Origin: Acidobacteriaceae bacterium
GTDB taxonomy: Bacteria > Acidobacteriota > Terriglobia > Bryobacterales > Bryobacteraceae
DNA length: 5,968 nucleotides
Direction: 5' to 3'
NCBI GenBank assembly: GCA_019245255.1
Contig: JAFARV010000231.1
Span: 1-5,968, forward strand
The translations under genes and the position numbers were made by a program. Shown here piece by piece: positions 1 through 5,040 of the stretch; the stretch's first letter is position 1, and every line of letters starts with the position of its first letter. Under the pieces are notes generated by a model. It was not told the DNA's origin. It made no database searches and saw only the letters and a program-made list of their open reading frames with translations.

Positions 1-1266
1 GTAGGCGGCTCGCTCGGCGATCTCTATGGCCGCCGTAAGATCTTCGCAGTTGGTGTCATTCTCTTCGCGAGCGCCTCCTGCTGGTGCGGCTTTGCTCCCA
101 ACATCGGCCAGCTCATTGCAGCCCGCGGATTACAAGGGATCGGCGGCGCGCTTCTTGTGCCCGGAAGTCTTGCCCTGATCAGCGCCTCCTTTCCTTCCGA
201 AGAACGAGGGCGCGCCATCGGAACCTGGTCCGGCTTTACGGCCATCACTGCTGCCATCGGTCCTGTTCTTGGTGGCTGGCTGATACAGCACGCATCCTGG
301 CGCTGGGTGTTCTTCCTCAACCTGCCGATCGCTGCGGTTGTTCTTGGCCTCACGTTCTTTCGTGTTCCGGAAAGCCGTAACCAGGAACAGAAGGACAAAA
401 GTCTCGATTGGCCCGGCGCTCTGCTCGTCACCTTGGGACTCGGCGGTGTCGTGTTTGCGTTAATCGAACCCTCCCATGCCGTGATCGCCGGCCCTGTCGG
501 CGTGGTGTCCCTGATCGCCTTCTTGCTGGTGGAAGAGCGCTCCCGCGCGCCGATGCTTCCTCTCGATCTGTTCCACTCGCGCGATTTTACCGGCGCAAAC
601 CTGCTTACTCTGTTTCTCTACACGGGCTTGAGCGGAGTATTCTTTTTCTTTCCGTTGAATTTGATTCAGGTTCAGGGATACACAGCCACGGAAGCCGGCG
701 CGGCGCTTCTGCCGTTCATCTTGCTGATGTTTGTGCTCTCGCGCTGGTCAGGTGGGTTGGTCGACCGCTATGGCGCAAAGCCGCCGTTGATGATAGGCCC
801 GACGATAGCTGCCGCCGGATTCGCTCTTTTTGCGAGGCCAACAATTGGTGGAAGCTACTGGACGACGTTCTTCCCGGCGGTTGTCGTGCTTGGGTTTGGA
901 ATGGCTGTAAGCGTCGCACCGCTGACGACAACAGTAATGAGCTCCGTTTCCGAAAACCGCGCCGGCGCCGCTTCGGGCATCAACAATGCGGTCTCGCGGA
1001 TCGCGGGGCTGCTCGCCGTCGCGGTCCTTGGCTTCGTGCTGATCAACTATTTAATCGTGATCTCGATCGACGTCTGGATCGCCTTTCTCTCTCATCCGAA
1101 CTCCGGCGGCAAATCGATTCACAACGATCTAAGCTTGCTGCAATTCAGACGACCGAGTCTGATGCTCGCAAAGCCATCGGCGAATCCTTCGTTGTGGGGT
1201 ATCGATCGGTATTGTGGATCGCTGTGGCCTTGTCGATCGCAAGTTCTCTCAGCGGCGCGCTTTTAA
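1..1266 (+). CDS. MFS drug-efflux transporter, DHA2 (EmrB/QacA) type, 5' partial and frameshifted near the 3' end
   Basis: Integral inner-membrane proton-driven exporter. The frame is open from base 1, so the start lies outside the window. Visible residues 3-13 (G-SLGDLYGRRK) are MFS motif A, the loop between helices 2 and 3. RGLQGIGGAL at 43-51 matches motif B, and GPVLGGWL at 87-94 followed by WRWVFFLNLP at 100-109 matches the antiporter motif C region and the signature seen in 14-helix DHA2 exporters. Many hydrophobic segments follow. The frame closes with TAA at 1264-1266, but its last ~75 residues after AVAVLGFVL do not look like an MFS tail; the expected tail is found in another frame (separate entry). 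The natural gene therefore probably ended at 1283. It is convergent with the minus-strand toxin-antitoxin island. The substrate cannot be told from sequence. Family assignment is secure; function of the frameshifted product is doubtful. Confidence 0.9.
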   Translation, partial: VGGSLGDLYGRRKIFAVGVILFASASCWCGFAPNIGQLIAARGLQGIGGALLVPGSLALISASFPSEERGRAIGTWSGFTAITAAIGPVLGGWLIQHASWRWVFFLNLPIAAVVLGLTFFRVPESRNQEQKDKSLDWPGALLVTLGLGGVVFALIEPSHAVIAGPVGVVSLIAFLLVEERSRAPMLPLDLFHSRDFTGANLLTLFLYTGLSGVFFFFPLNLIQVQGYTATEAGAALLPFILLMFVLSRWSGGLVDRYGAKPPLMIGPTIAAAGFALFARPTIGGSYWTTFFPAVVVLGFGMAVSVAPLTTTVMSSVSENRAGAASGINNAVSRIAGLLAVAVLGFVLINYLIVISIDVWIAFLSHPNSGGKSIHNDLSLLQFRRPSLMLAKPSANPSLWGIDRYCGSLWPCRSQVLSAARF

Positions 1267-1283
1267 TTAGGCCAAAGCGGTAG
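1042..1283 (+). pseudogene. Out-of-frame native C-terminus of the MFS transporter
   Basis: Reading codons that begin at positions divisible by three, this stretch encodes a typical DHA2 tail: DQLFNRDLDRRLDRL, then a charged periplasmic-type helix with QRSKLAAI, then SFVVGYRSVLWIAVALSIAS as a final membrane helix, ending LLIRPKR and TAG at 1281-1283. The upstream transporter uses the frame beginning at base 1 and switches near 1036-1056. Moving between the two frames needs one missing base or two extra bases in this sequence. No homopolymer run or obvious slippery site is present there, so a mutation or a sequencing error is likelier than programmed frameshifting. Confidence 0.75.
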
Positions 1284-1287
1284 GGTG

Positions 1288-1313
1288 CCTCTGTTGAAAA
1301 CCATTTCCAGAGG
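1288..1313. other. Short inverted repeat between the MFS gene and the hicA remnant
   Basis: CCTCTG at 1288-1293 and CAGAGG at 1308-1313 can pair around a 14-base loop, in the convergent gap between the transporter and the minus-strand island. No T-tract follows on either strand, so this is at best a weak terminator candidate. I see nothing else in 1284-1326. Confidence 0.2.
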
Positions 1314-1326
1314 ATGCCGTGACGAA

Positions 1327-1413
1327 TCACCGCGAGCAGCGTTTATCGAAGCAGGCCGCTTGGACGAGCGCGGCAATGAGGTCGGCGCCAGTAACGCGTG
1401 GAGTCCGGCTCAT
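1327..1413 (-). pseudogene. hicA: hicA remnant (N-terminal 28 codons)
   Basis: ATG at 1411-1413 opens a 28-codon frame starting MSRTPRVTGADLIAAL. Sixteen of its first 16 residues match the full-length hicA at 4707 except one (A for T at position 10). The match then decays and a TGA at 1327-1329 ends it. The catalytic GSHH segment of HicA is absent, so it cannot be an active mRNA interferase. The ATG overlaps the TGA of the upstream chimeric hicB (ATGA at 1410-1413), exactly the overlap seen in the full hicBA pair, so the two were copied together. Just after the match, an 11-bp stretch (GAAGCAGGCCG on the plus strand, 1348-1358) recurs at 4552-4562 in the 3' half of the full hicA, which may mark an internal deletion. 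Confidence 0.7.
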
Positions 1414-1593
1414 GCCGCGACGGTCACGCGCTGGATGCCGACGAACTCCAACTCTTGCGGCGGCGTTTCATCCACCTCAAGACAGAGTGAGATGGCCTCG
1501 CGAATACGCTCGGCAGCCTCGTCGAGTGACCGCGCTTGGGTATGGCAACCACGAATCTGGGGAACGGAAGCAACGTAGTACCCTTCTGCGTCG
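1366..1593 (-). repeat. hicBA-derived repeat, copy 1
   Basis: This 228-bp block aligns without gaps to 4660-4887 and covers the start of hicA plus most of hicB. Its inner 125 bp (1469-1593) differ from copy 2 (3185-3309) at only one base by my reading. The right edge is abrupt at the codons for D-A-E-G-Y-Y: beyond 1593 the sequence belongs to a different gene start. The codons around GTPRE of copy 3 read ETPPQ here. Confidence 0.85.
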
Positions 1594-1715
1594 TTTGCGC
1601 TACTTACCGTATGGAATATGCCCTCAAAAATATCTGGACTTTGGCCGTTGAAGCGCAGACGGTAACCGTCATTTATCAACCTCTCCGCGAATTCGAAGTT
1701 CGCGGGAACGGTCAC
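1410..1715 (-). CDS. Chimeric ORF: unknown 41-residue N-terminus fused to HicB antitoxin core
   Basis: A 101-residue frame with GTG start at 1713-1715 that overlaps the TGA of the RES gene as GTGA (1712-1715), suggesting translational coupling. Residues 1-41 (MTVPANFEFAERLINDGYRL onward to SSAN) match nothing I recognise; they probably come from the gene that once followed the RES toxin. Residues 42-101 (DAEGYYVASVP, GCHTQARSLDE, IREAISLCLEV, FVGIQRVTVAA) are the HicB core. The first HicB strand (QFDVVIER) has been replaced. HicB normally binds and neutralises HicA and represses its operon; without the first strand the fold may be unstable. The frame is preserved across the junction. It could be a decayed gene, or a hybrid antitoxin retained by selection; I cannot decide from sequence. 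Confidence 0.65.
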   Translation of the reverse strand: MTVPANFEFAERLINDGYRLRFNGQSPDIFEGIFHTVSSANDAEGYYVASVPQIRGCHTQARSLDEAAERIREAISLCLEVDETPPQELEFVGIQRVTVAA

Positions 1716-3118
1716 AGAACTGATCTTCTGACACGAAGCGTTTGTATCGGCTCGGCATCGAATTGCACACCGGCAATGTAACGAGCTTCTAAGTTGATCA
1801 ATCTGAGCGCAACGTCATCTGCTGTATCCGCATCATTTGGCGGCGAGACCCCAACGTAATACGACACGTTTGGGTCGTGTTCGAATGTCTCCGAATCATA
1901 GAAGAGAAAGGAGCCGTCGGAAACGTCCACTTGTTCTCCTTCGTCCAGGGCGGCAACCTGTGATGCTTTATGAAATAGAACCACGTTGTGGTCAATGCCT
2001 CCGAATGGCCTGTACCTCCGCTGTGCCCGCCGGAACTGCGCGTTCTGCACAGAGGGGTACAGAATGCCGTCTAAGGAAAGCAGTAGATCACTTGCCAAGA
2101 AGTCTGCCACCGCCTGGGTAGGAAGGTATTCAAGAGGTTGATCGTTTGGCATCACCGGCCTAGATAATCGCTCGCCTAAGCCACGCAAGAATTCAGCTCG
2201 CCGCAGATGATTAATGTGCAGTTTGTCGAACAAACTACCCTCTTCATCAGCAAGATCGGTTAGAGCAATGAGATCGAGTAGTTTCAATGGACGAATGACC
2301 TGGAAGCACCCGATCAGCACTTTGCTACCGACAGGGGGACGCACTTCCGCCAAAGCTAAGGCAGGCGTTGTGGCTGCGTAAAAAACAGAGATACCTGCAG
2401 CATTCATCCGACCGCCTGACGCGAGCGGCGGCGGGGGAGGGCCAATTTCTACATGAGGGCGCTTCAGAGCCGCCCTGAACTCTTTCTCCTTCTGGAAAAC
2501 CCGGGCTCGGTACACCTGTAACAAGGCCTTGCCTGGACCTGCTTCGATCACTATTGGGCGTCCGTCAATAGTCTGCCGATTTTCCATTCCATCGAAAATC
2601 GATACCAATAGCTCTTCGGCTGAACGATTGAAGTATCTTGTCTGAGTTTTAAGTCGATGCTCGTACAGGCGCCAGCTGAGTTCCAGTTCGTTGGCGTCGG
2701 GCGGTCGATTTTTCGCATATCGTGCATGTGGATTGAAAGGAGCACCTTCAAAATCCCACTGATCGCGATCGTCAGTTTGGCGCTGTTCCAAAACCTGTCG
2801 TATATCCTCCGCAACAGCATTCCCAGCGCCTACAAGGTCGTTAATGACGTCACCTATAGGCTGACCCCAAGTAGCCCTGACAATCTTGTTCTCTTCTGTC
2901 GAAAGGCTTTCGATCCAGGTGTAGAAGTCCTGAAGAACTTCCTGAACCAAATCGGATAGTTCTTTGATTGAAATGGTATTTCCTTGTTGTTCACAGTAGA
3001 GACAGGTCTCCTTAATGCCATTGTTTTCAACCGTGCGTCGAAGAAACCGCTCAGAGATGCAGTGGGAACATAGGCGTCGGTCGCCAACATAAATCCCGCT
3101 CGGTTCAGGCATCGTCAA
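1712..3118 (-). CDS. RES-domain toxin with N-terminal Cys-pair (HEPN/RES-NTD-like) domain
   Basis: RES toxins degrade or ADP-ribosylate using NAD+; characterised members deplete NAD+ in the cytoplasm and usually pair with an Xre-type antitoxin. In this 468-residue protein, residues ~17-42 hold two CxxC pairs (C17/C20, C39/C42), as in a zinc ribbon. A helical segment (~50-190) fits the HEPN/RES N-terminal domains known in long RES proteins. The RES core is ~200-385: VYRAR (R204), ASGGRMNAAGISVFYAA, LAEVRPP (E258), DGILYPS (S356) and HNVVLF, giving the Arg/Glu/Ser triad that names the family. About 80 further residues follow, of unknown role. TTG at 3118 has AAGGG six bases upstream; ATG at 3112 is the alternative start. 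The stop overlaps the downstream chimeric ORF. No Xre-like antitoxin is present. The family call is firm; activity is not shown. Confidence 0.85.
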   Translation of the reverse strand: MTMPEPSGIYVGDRRLCSHCISERFLRRTVENNGIKETCLYCEQQGNTISIKELSDLVQEVLQDFYTWIESLSTEENKIVRATWGQPIGDVINDLVGAGNAVAEDIRQVLEQRQTDDRDQWDFEGAPFNPHARYAKNRPPDANELELSWRLYEHRLKTQTRYFNRSAEELLVSIFDGMENRQTIDGRPIVIEAGPGKALLQVYRARVFQKEKEFRAALKRPHVEIGPPPPPLASGGRMNAAGISVFYAATTPALALAEVRPPVGSKVLIGCFQVIRPLKLLDLIALTDLADEEGSLFDKLHINHLRRAEFLRGLGERLSRPVMPNDQPLEYLPTQAVADFLASDLLLSLDGILYPSVQNAQFRRAQRRYRPFGGIDHNVVLFHKASQVAALDEGEQVDVSDGSFLFYDSETFEHDPNVSYYVGVSPPNDADTADDVALRLINLEARYIAGVQFDAEPIQTLRVRRSVL

Positions 3119-3149
3119 TTGCCGCCCTTAAGAGACAAACCAGAGCATA

Positions 3150-3404
3150 TTAGCCTTTGCGCTGCTGCCACGCCCGCGGCGTGCCATCCACCTCAAGACA
3201 GAGTGAGATGGCCTCGCGAATACGTTCGGCAGCCTCGTCGAGTGACCGCGCTTGGGTATGGCAACCACGAATCTGGGGAACGGAAGCAACGTAGTACCCT
3301 TCTGCGTCGCGCTCGATTACGACATCAAATTGGTGTGGCAACGGATTAATGATGCTGCTCTTGCCTGAGCCATTTGGCCCCGCGAAGACTGTGAGAACTG
3401 GCAA
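3150..3404 (-). CDS. Chimeric ORF: zeta-toxin P-loop start fused to HicB core
   Basis: An 84-residue frame from TTG at 3402-3404. Residues 1-19 (MPVLTVFAGPNGSGKSSII) are the characteristic first strand and Walker A loop (GPNGSGKS) of a zeta-toxin-like UDP-sugar kinase. After N20 the protein switches, in frame, to PLPHQFDVVIERDAEGYY and the HicB core (GCHTQARSLDE, IREAISLCLEV), then ends in GTPRAWQQRKG, where the HicB homology stops. All catalytic parts of zeta beyond the P-loop are missing, so kinase activity is not expected. It begins three bases after the stop of a small zeta-linked gene, the normal zeta operon layout, so its translation signals are probably those of the lost zeta gene. Most likely a recombination product; possibly an expressed HicB-like antitoxin. 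Confidence 0.7.
   Translation of the reverse strand: MPVLTVFAGPNGSGKSSIINPLPHQFDVVIERDAEGYYVASVPQIRGCHTQARSLDEAAERIREAISLCLEVDGTPRAWQQRKG
3173..3346 (-). repeat. hicB-derived repeat, copy 2
   Basis: This 174-bp block aligns without gaps to 4751-4924. It contains hicB only and no hicA sequence. Its left edge lies within the GTPRE codons; its right edge is just before the first HicB strand, at GGCAACGGAT. By my reading six bases differ from copy 3 in the shared 125-bp core, against one from copy 1. Confidence 0.85.
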
Positions 3405-3407
3405 CGT

Positions 3408-3644
3408 TCAAGTCGCAGGCTCTTTCAGTTCTCTTAGAACTCTGTAGTTCTTGCGTCCCGAAGCGCCGTCGAGAAAGCAGATCTCAAACTTTTGGCCGCT
3501 TGGGTACTCGAGGATGTCCAGGTTTCGCCCGTTGTCTCGATAGAAAACCGGAATTCCGGCTTGAAGAGTTTCGATCCTCGCTTGAGCGCCAGCCACCCCA
3601 ACTGCCGCCTTGAACTCTTCATCGAAGAATGGCTCGGTCTTCAT
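3408..3644 (-). CDS. Small zeta-toxin-linked protein, putative antitoxin
   Basis: A 78-residue soluble protein starting MKTEPFFDEEFKAAVGVAGA at ATG 3642-3644; an in-frame ATG at 3683 would add 13 residues (VTAVIYHRA) that look non-conserved. The N-terminal half is acidic and helical; the C-terminal half has IPVFYRD, a DILEYPSGQKFEICF strand pair and ends VLRELKEPAT. I recall similar small proteins immediately upstream of zeta-toxin-family kinases, where they are the likely antitoxin; that is from memory of gene neighbourhoods, not a search. Here the gene ends three bases before the P-loop start of a zeta toxin that has been cut off, so it would be an antitoxin without its toxin. The biochemical role is unknown. 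Confidence 0.7.
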   Translation of the reverse strand: MKTEPFFDEEFKAAVGVAGAQARIETLQAGIPVFYRDNGRNLDILEYPSGQKFEICFLDGASGRKNYRVLRELKEPAT

Positions 3645-3811
3645 AGCTCGATGATAAATTACTGCCGTGACGTCCGAATGCATCCGCCGGGGGCGCCGGG
3701 TTTGATGGGCGAGCCAGGCGCGTTTACGTCATAAATGCCGCGAAGCCTGGGTACACCAGCGTGATAGCCATTCTACGGCCAAATGAGACGGCGATCGTCG
3801 AGCCGTTGGCC
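3645..3811. other. Intergenic stretch between the zeta-linked and DUF5615 genes
   Basis: About 165 bp between two minus-strand modules. It should hold the promoter of the zeta-linked gene, but I see no convincing -35/-10 pair or hairpin. A 15-codon frame here (ending FAAFMT) is too short to support. Confidence 0.35.
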
Positions 3812-4141
3812 TCAATCTTTGAACGGTACCGGGACTTCAACGTAGCTCCCGGGGGTTGCTGCGTTCACGGCGGCAGCAATTTTGTCCGCAACAAGCTTGA
3901 CCATGGGCCATTGCGAATGCTCAAGCACGATGAGCGCGATTTTTCGGCGCGTCAAATTTTGTTGATACCGGATACTTTTGTCGGTGGTAACGATCATTTC
4001 AAACCCGGATCGCTCTGCAGCGTCGATCAACTCACCGTTTGATAGTTCATCCCAGCCGCGCGAACGTGCTTCCTCTACGGAGTGGCCTGTGAGAAAACGA
4101 GCAAGTCCGCGCGGCGTGCTGTTGTCAAACAGGATCAGCAT
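3812..4141 (-). CDS. DUF5615 PIN-like toxin
   Basis: A 109-residue protein of the DUF5615 (PIN-like nuclease) family, thought to be the toxin of a VapBC-like pair acting on RNA. Seen in the sequence: LILFDNSTPRGLARFL with the first acidic residue D6, then EARSRGWDELSNGELIDAAE, then the family motif MIVTTDKSIRYQQNL with D54, and the tail NAATPGSYVEV. These spacings fit a complete family member. Its ATG (4139-4141) shares one base with the TAA of the upstream DUF433 gene, so the two are translationally coupled. No defect is visible; this is the best preserved module of the island. Cellular target not known from sequence. Confidence 0.88.
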   Translation of the reverse strand: MLILFDNSTPRGLARFLTGHSVEEARSRGWDELSNGELIDAAERSGFEMIVTTDKSIRYQQNLTRRKIALIVLEHSQWPMVKLVADKIAAAVNAATPGSYVEVPVPFKD

Positions 4142-4374
4142 TAACCATGCGCCAGCACGGTTTCGAGCGAACGAGCCACAAATGCCATTAGCCCCTCGAT
4201 CTGCTCTCGCGTAACCGGAAACTGCTCAATCACCTCATCAATACTCATACCGGCTTCCAGGTTTTCGAACACAACTTTAACCGGCGTCCGGGTTCCCTTG
4301 AGAACCCACGCACCGCTAACCTTGCCGGGAATGCTTTCAACGCCTGGGTATTGCGACCAATCGAGAGCTGCCAC
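4141..4374 (-). CDS. DUF433 antitoxin
   Basis: A 77-residue DUF433-family protein, the usual partner of DUF5615 toxins; the family has a winged-helix-like fold and is expected to bind the toxin and operator DNA. Typical features are LDWSQYPGVESIPGKVSGAW, then VLKGTRTPVKVVFENLEAG, then SIDEVIEQFPVTREQI as the helix-turn-helix-like part, ending in an amphipathic helix. The start is GTG at 4372-4374: GGAGGG lies seven bases upstream. An ATG at 4377-4379 is out of frame and only two bases from that site. The gene leads the module and overlaps the toxin start by one base (TAATG). Confidence 0.88.
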   Translation of the reverse strand: MAALDWSQYPGVESIPGKVSGAWVLKGTRTPVKVVFENLEAGMSIDEVIEQFPVTREQIEGLMAFVARSLETVLAHG

Positions 4375-4381
4375 GCCATTA

Positions 4382-4387
4382 CCCTCC
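4382..4387 (-). promoter_or_regulatory. Ribosome binding site that decides the DUF433 GTG start
   Basis: On the minus strand GGAGGG is followed by TAATGGC and then GTG. The seven-base spacing favours the GTG over the nearer out-of-frame ATG. The rest of the 120-bp gap (4388-4494) must hold the promoter; TACGAT about 15 bases upstream is a weak -10 candidate without a clear -35. Confidence 0.55.
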
Positions 4388-4494
4388 GCTTTTATCGTAG
4401 CTTTTTCAGCAGATTTGAGCGGGTGTTGGCAGTGAGCGCACGTTGGTATTTGAGACCTCTGCCGAAAACCTCACGCCGCAGTTGAGATTCGTTT

Positions 4495-4707
4495 CTACGT
4501 GAATTCGGTCAATTGTTCGGCGGTCAGTTGGCAGTCCCGGAGGATCTTGTTGAAGCAGGCCGGGGCCGATTGTTTCGCCACAACGGTGGTGCGTCCGTCC
4601 TCGTGGCGCAAGAAATGATGGCTGCCTCTGACACGGATGACGTGGAAGCCGGCTTTGATGAGCGCGGCAATGAGGTCAGTGCCGGTAACGCGTGGAGTCC
4701 GGCTCAT
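4495..4707 (-). CDS. hicA: HicA mRNA interferase toxin, probably altered by a compensated frameshift
   Basis: A 70-residue HicA, a small double-stranded-RNA-binding-fold ribonuclease that cleaves mRNA. VTGTDLIAALIKAGFHVIRVRGSHHFLRH contains the catalytic histidine region (GSHH, H30). The C-terminus KILRDCQLTAEQLTEF is also typical. Between them residues 44-52 read AKQSAPACF, where HicA normally has a PVH-x-G-x-x-IGPG-x-L segment. Reading the same bases two positions on gives E-T-I-G-P-G-L-L, the canonical motif. A deletion of about 13 bases before it and one extra base after it would explain this, leaving the protein in frame but about four residues short. The ATG overlaps the hicB stop (ATGA, 4704-4707). 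The order antitoxin then toxin is the less common hicB-first layout. Family assignment secure; toxicity doubtful. Confidence 0.88.
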   Translation of the reverse strand: MSRTPRVTGTDLIAALIKAGFHVIRVRGSHHFLRHEDGRTTVVAKQSAPACFNKILRDCQLTAEQLTEFT

Positions 4708-4924
4708 GCCGCGACGGTGACGCGCTGGATGCCGACGAACTCCAACTCTTCCCGCGGCGTGCCATCCACCTCAAGACAGAGGGAGATGGCCTCGCGAATA
4801 CGCTCGGCAACCTCGTCGAGTGACCGCGCTTGGGTATGGCAACCGCGAATCTGGGGGACGGAGGCAACGTAGTACCCTTCTGCGTCGCGCTCGATTACGA
4901 CATCAAATTGGCGTGGCAACGGAT
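4645..4924 (-). repeat. hicBA-derived repeat, copy 3 (parental form)
   Basis: This is the segment of the full hicBA pair that recurs in copies 1 and 2. Copy 1 matches 4660-4887 and, less well, from 4645; copy 2 matches 4751-4924. It is the only copy with both the first HicB strand and a full-length hicA beside it. Confidence 0.8.
4704..4919 (-). CDS. hicB: HicB antitoxin
   Basis: HicB neutralises HicA through a partial RNase-H-like fold. The core reads RQFDVVIERDAEGYYVASVP, GCHTQARSLDEVAERIREAI, then LCLEVDGTPREELEFVGIQRVTVAA, close to full length for the ~70-residue form lacking a C-terminal DNA-binding domain. I start it at TTG 4917-4919 (MPRQFD), where the homology with copy 2 begins, but no good ribosome site precedes it. 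The frame stays open to ATG 5004-5006 (100 residues) and ATG 5061-5063 (119 residues); those longer starts fall inside the padR operator region and encode a non-HicB stretch, so I think them unlikely. The stop overlaps hicA by four bases. The native upstream region may have been lost on insertion next to padR. Confidence 0.82.
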   Translation of the reverse strand: MPRQFDVVIERDAEGYYVASVPQIRGCHTQARSLDEVAERIREAISLCLEVDGTPREELEFVGIQRVTVAA

Positions 4925-4983
4925 ATATCCGTGCCTTGTATTTTAGACGCGCCGGAGACCTTGCGACCGGCGTTCGCGGCGAC

Positions 4984-5000
4984 CCCTTGCTTACCAAGGG
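4984..5000. promoter_or_regulatory. Palindromic operator candidate O1
   Basis: CCCTTGCTTACCAAGGG: arms CCCTTG and CAAGGG around a five-base centre. It differs from O2 at only two positions, both in the centre. Its TTGCTT (4987-4992) is also a weak -35 candidate for padR with GGTAAT (5009-5014) as -10, spacing 16. Confidence 0.6.
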
Positions 5001-5017
5001 AAGCATATGGTAATCTG

Positions 5018-5034
5018 CCCTTGGTAACCAAGGG
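5018..5034. promoter_or_regulatory. Palindromic operator candidate O2
   Basis: CCCTTGGTAACCAAGGG is a perfect odd palindrome with eight-base arms. Its centre is 34 bp from that of O1, near three helical turns. With O1 it also forms a ten-base inverted repeat (TTACCAAGGG 4991-5000, CCCTTGGTAA 5018-5027). It ends just before the padR coding region, fitting autorepression by the PadR dimer, a common PadR habit. The binding protein is inferred from position only. Confidence 0.65.
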
Positions 5035-5040
5035 GTTATT

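Noticed and set aside
408..1041. Second-frame ORF (291 codons) over the MFS gene
   Set aside because: Its first two thirds are a shadow frame of the transporter; only the end (~1042-1283) is real, as the shifted tail.
1036..1056. Programmed ribosomal frameshift in the MFS gene
   Set aside because: No slippery heptamer or stable downstream structure is visible, and this transporter family is not known to use one.
1285..1578. Plus-strand ORFs over copy 1 (also the similar ones at 3119-3349 and 4513-4872)
   Set aside because: They are antisense to the hicBA repeat and resemble one another only because the repeat does; no protein family features.
1837..2121. Plus-strand ORF inside the RES gene
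   Set aside because: Arg/Pro-rich translation, antisense to a well supported RES protein.
4461..4490. Possible terminator hairpin (CTCA/TGAG) between hicA and DUF433
   Set aside because: Four-base arms and only a short T run on the minus strand; too weak to report.
1366..4924. CRISPR array or insertion sequence as explanation for the repeats
   Set aside because: The repeats are long, differ in length, encode HicB, lack terminal inverted repeats or a transposase, and are separated by whole genes.
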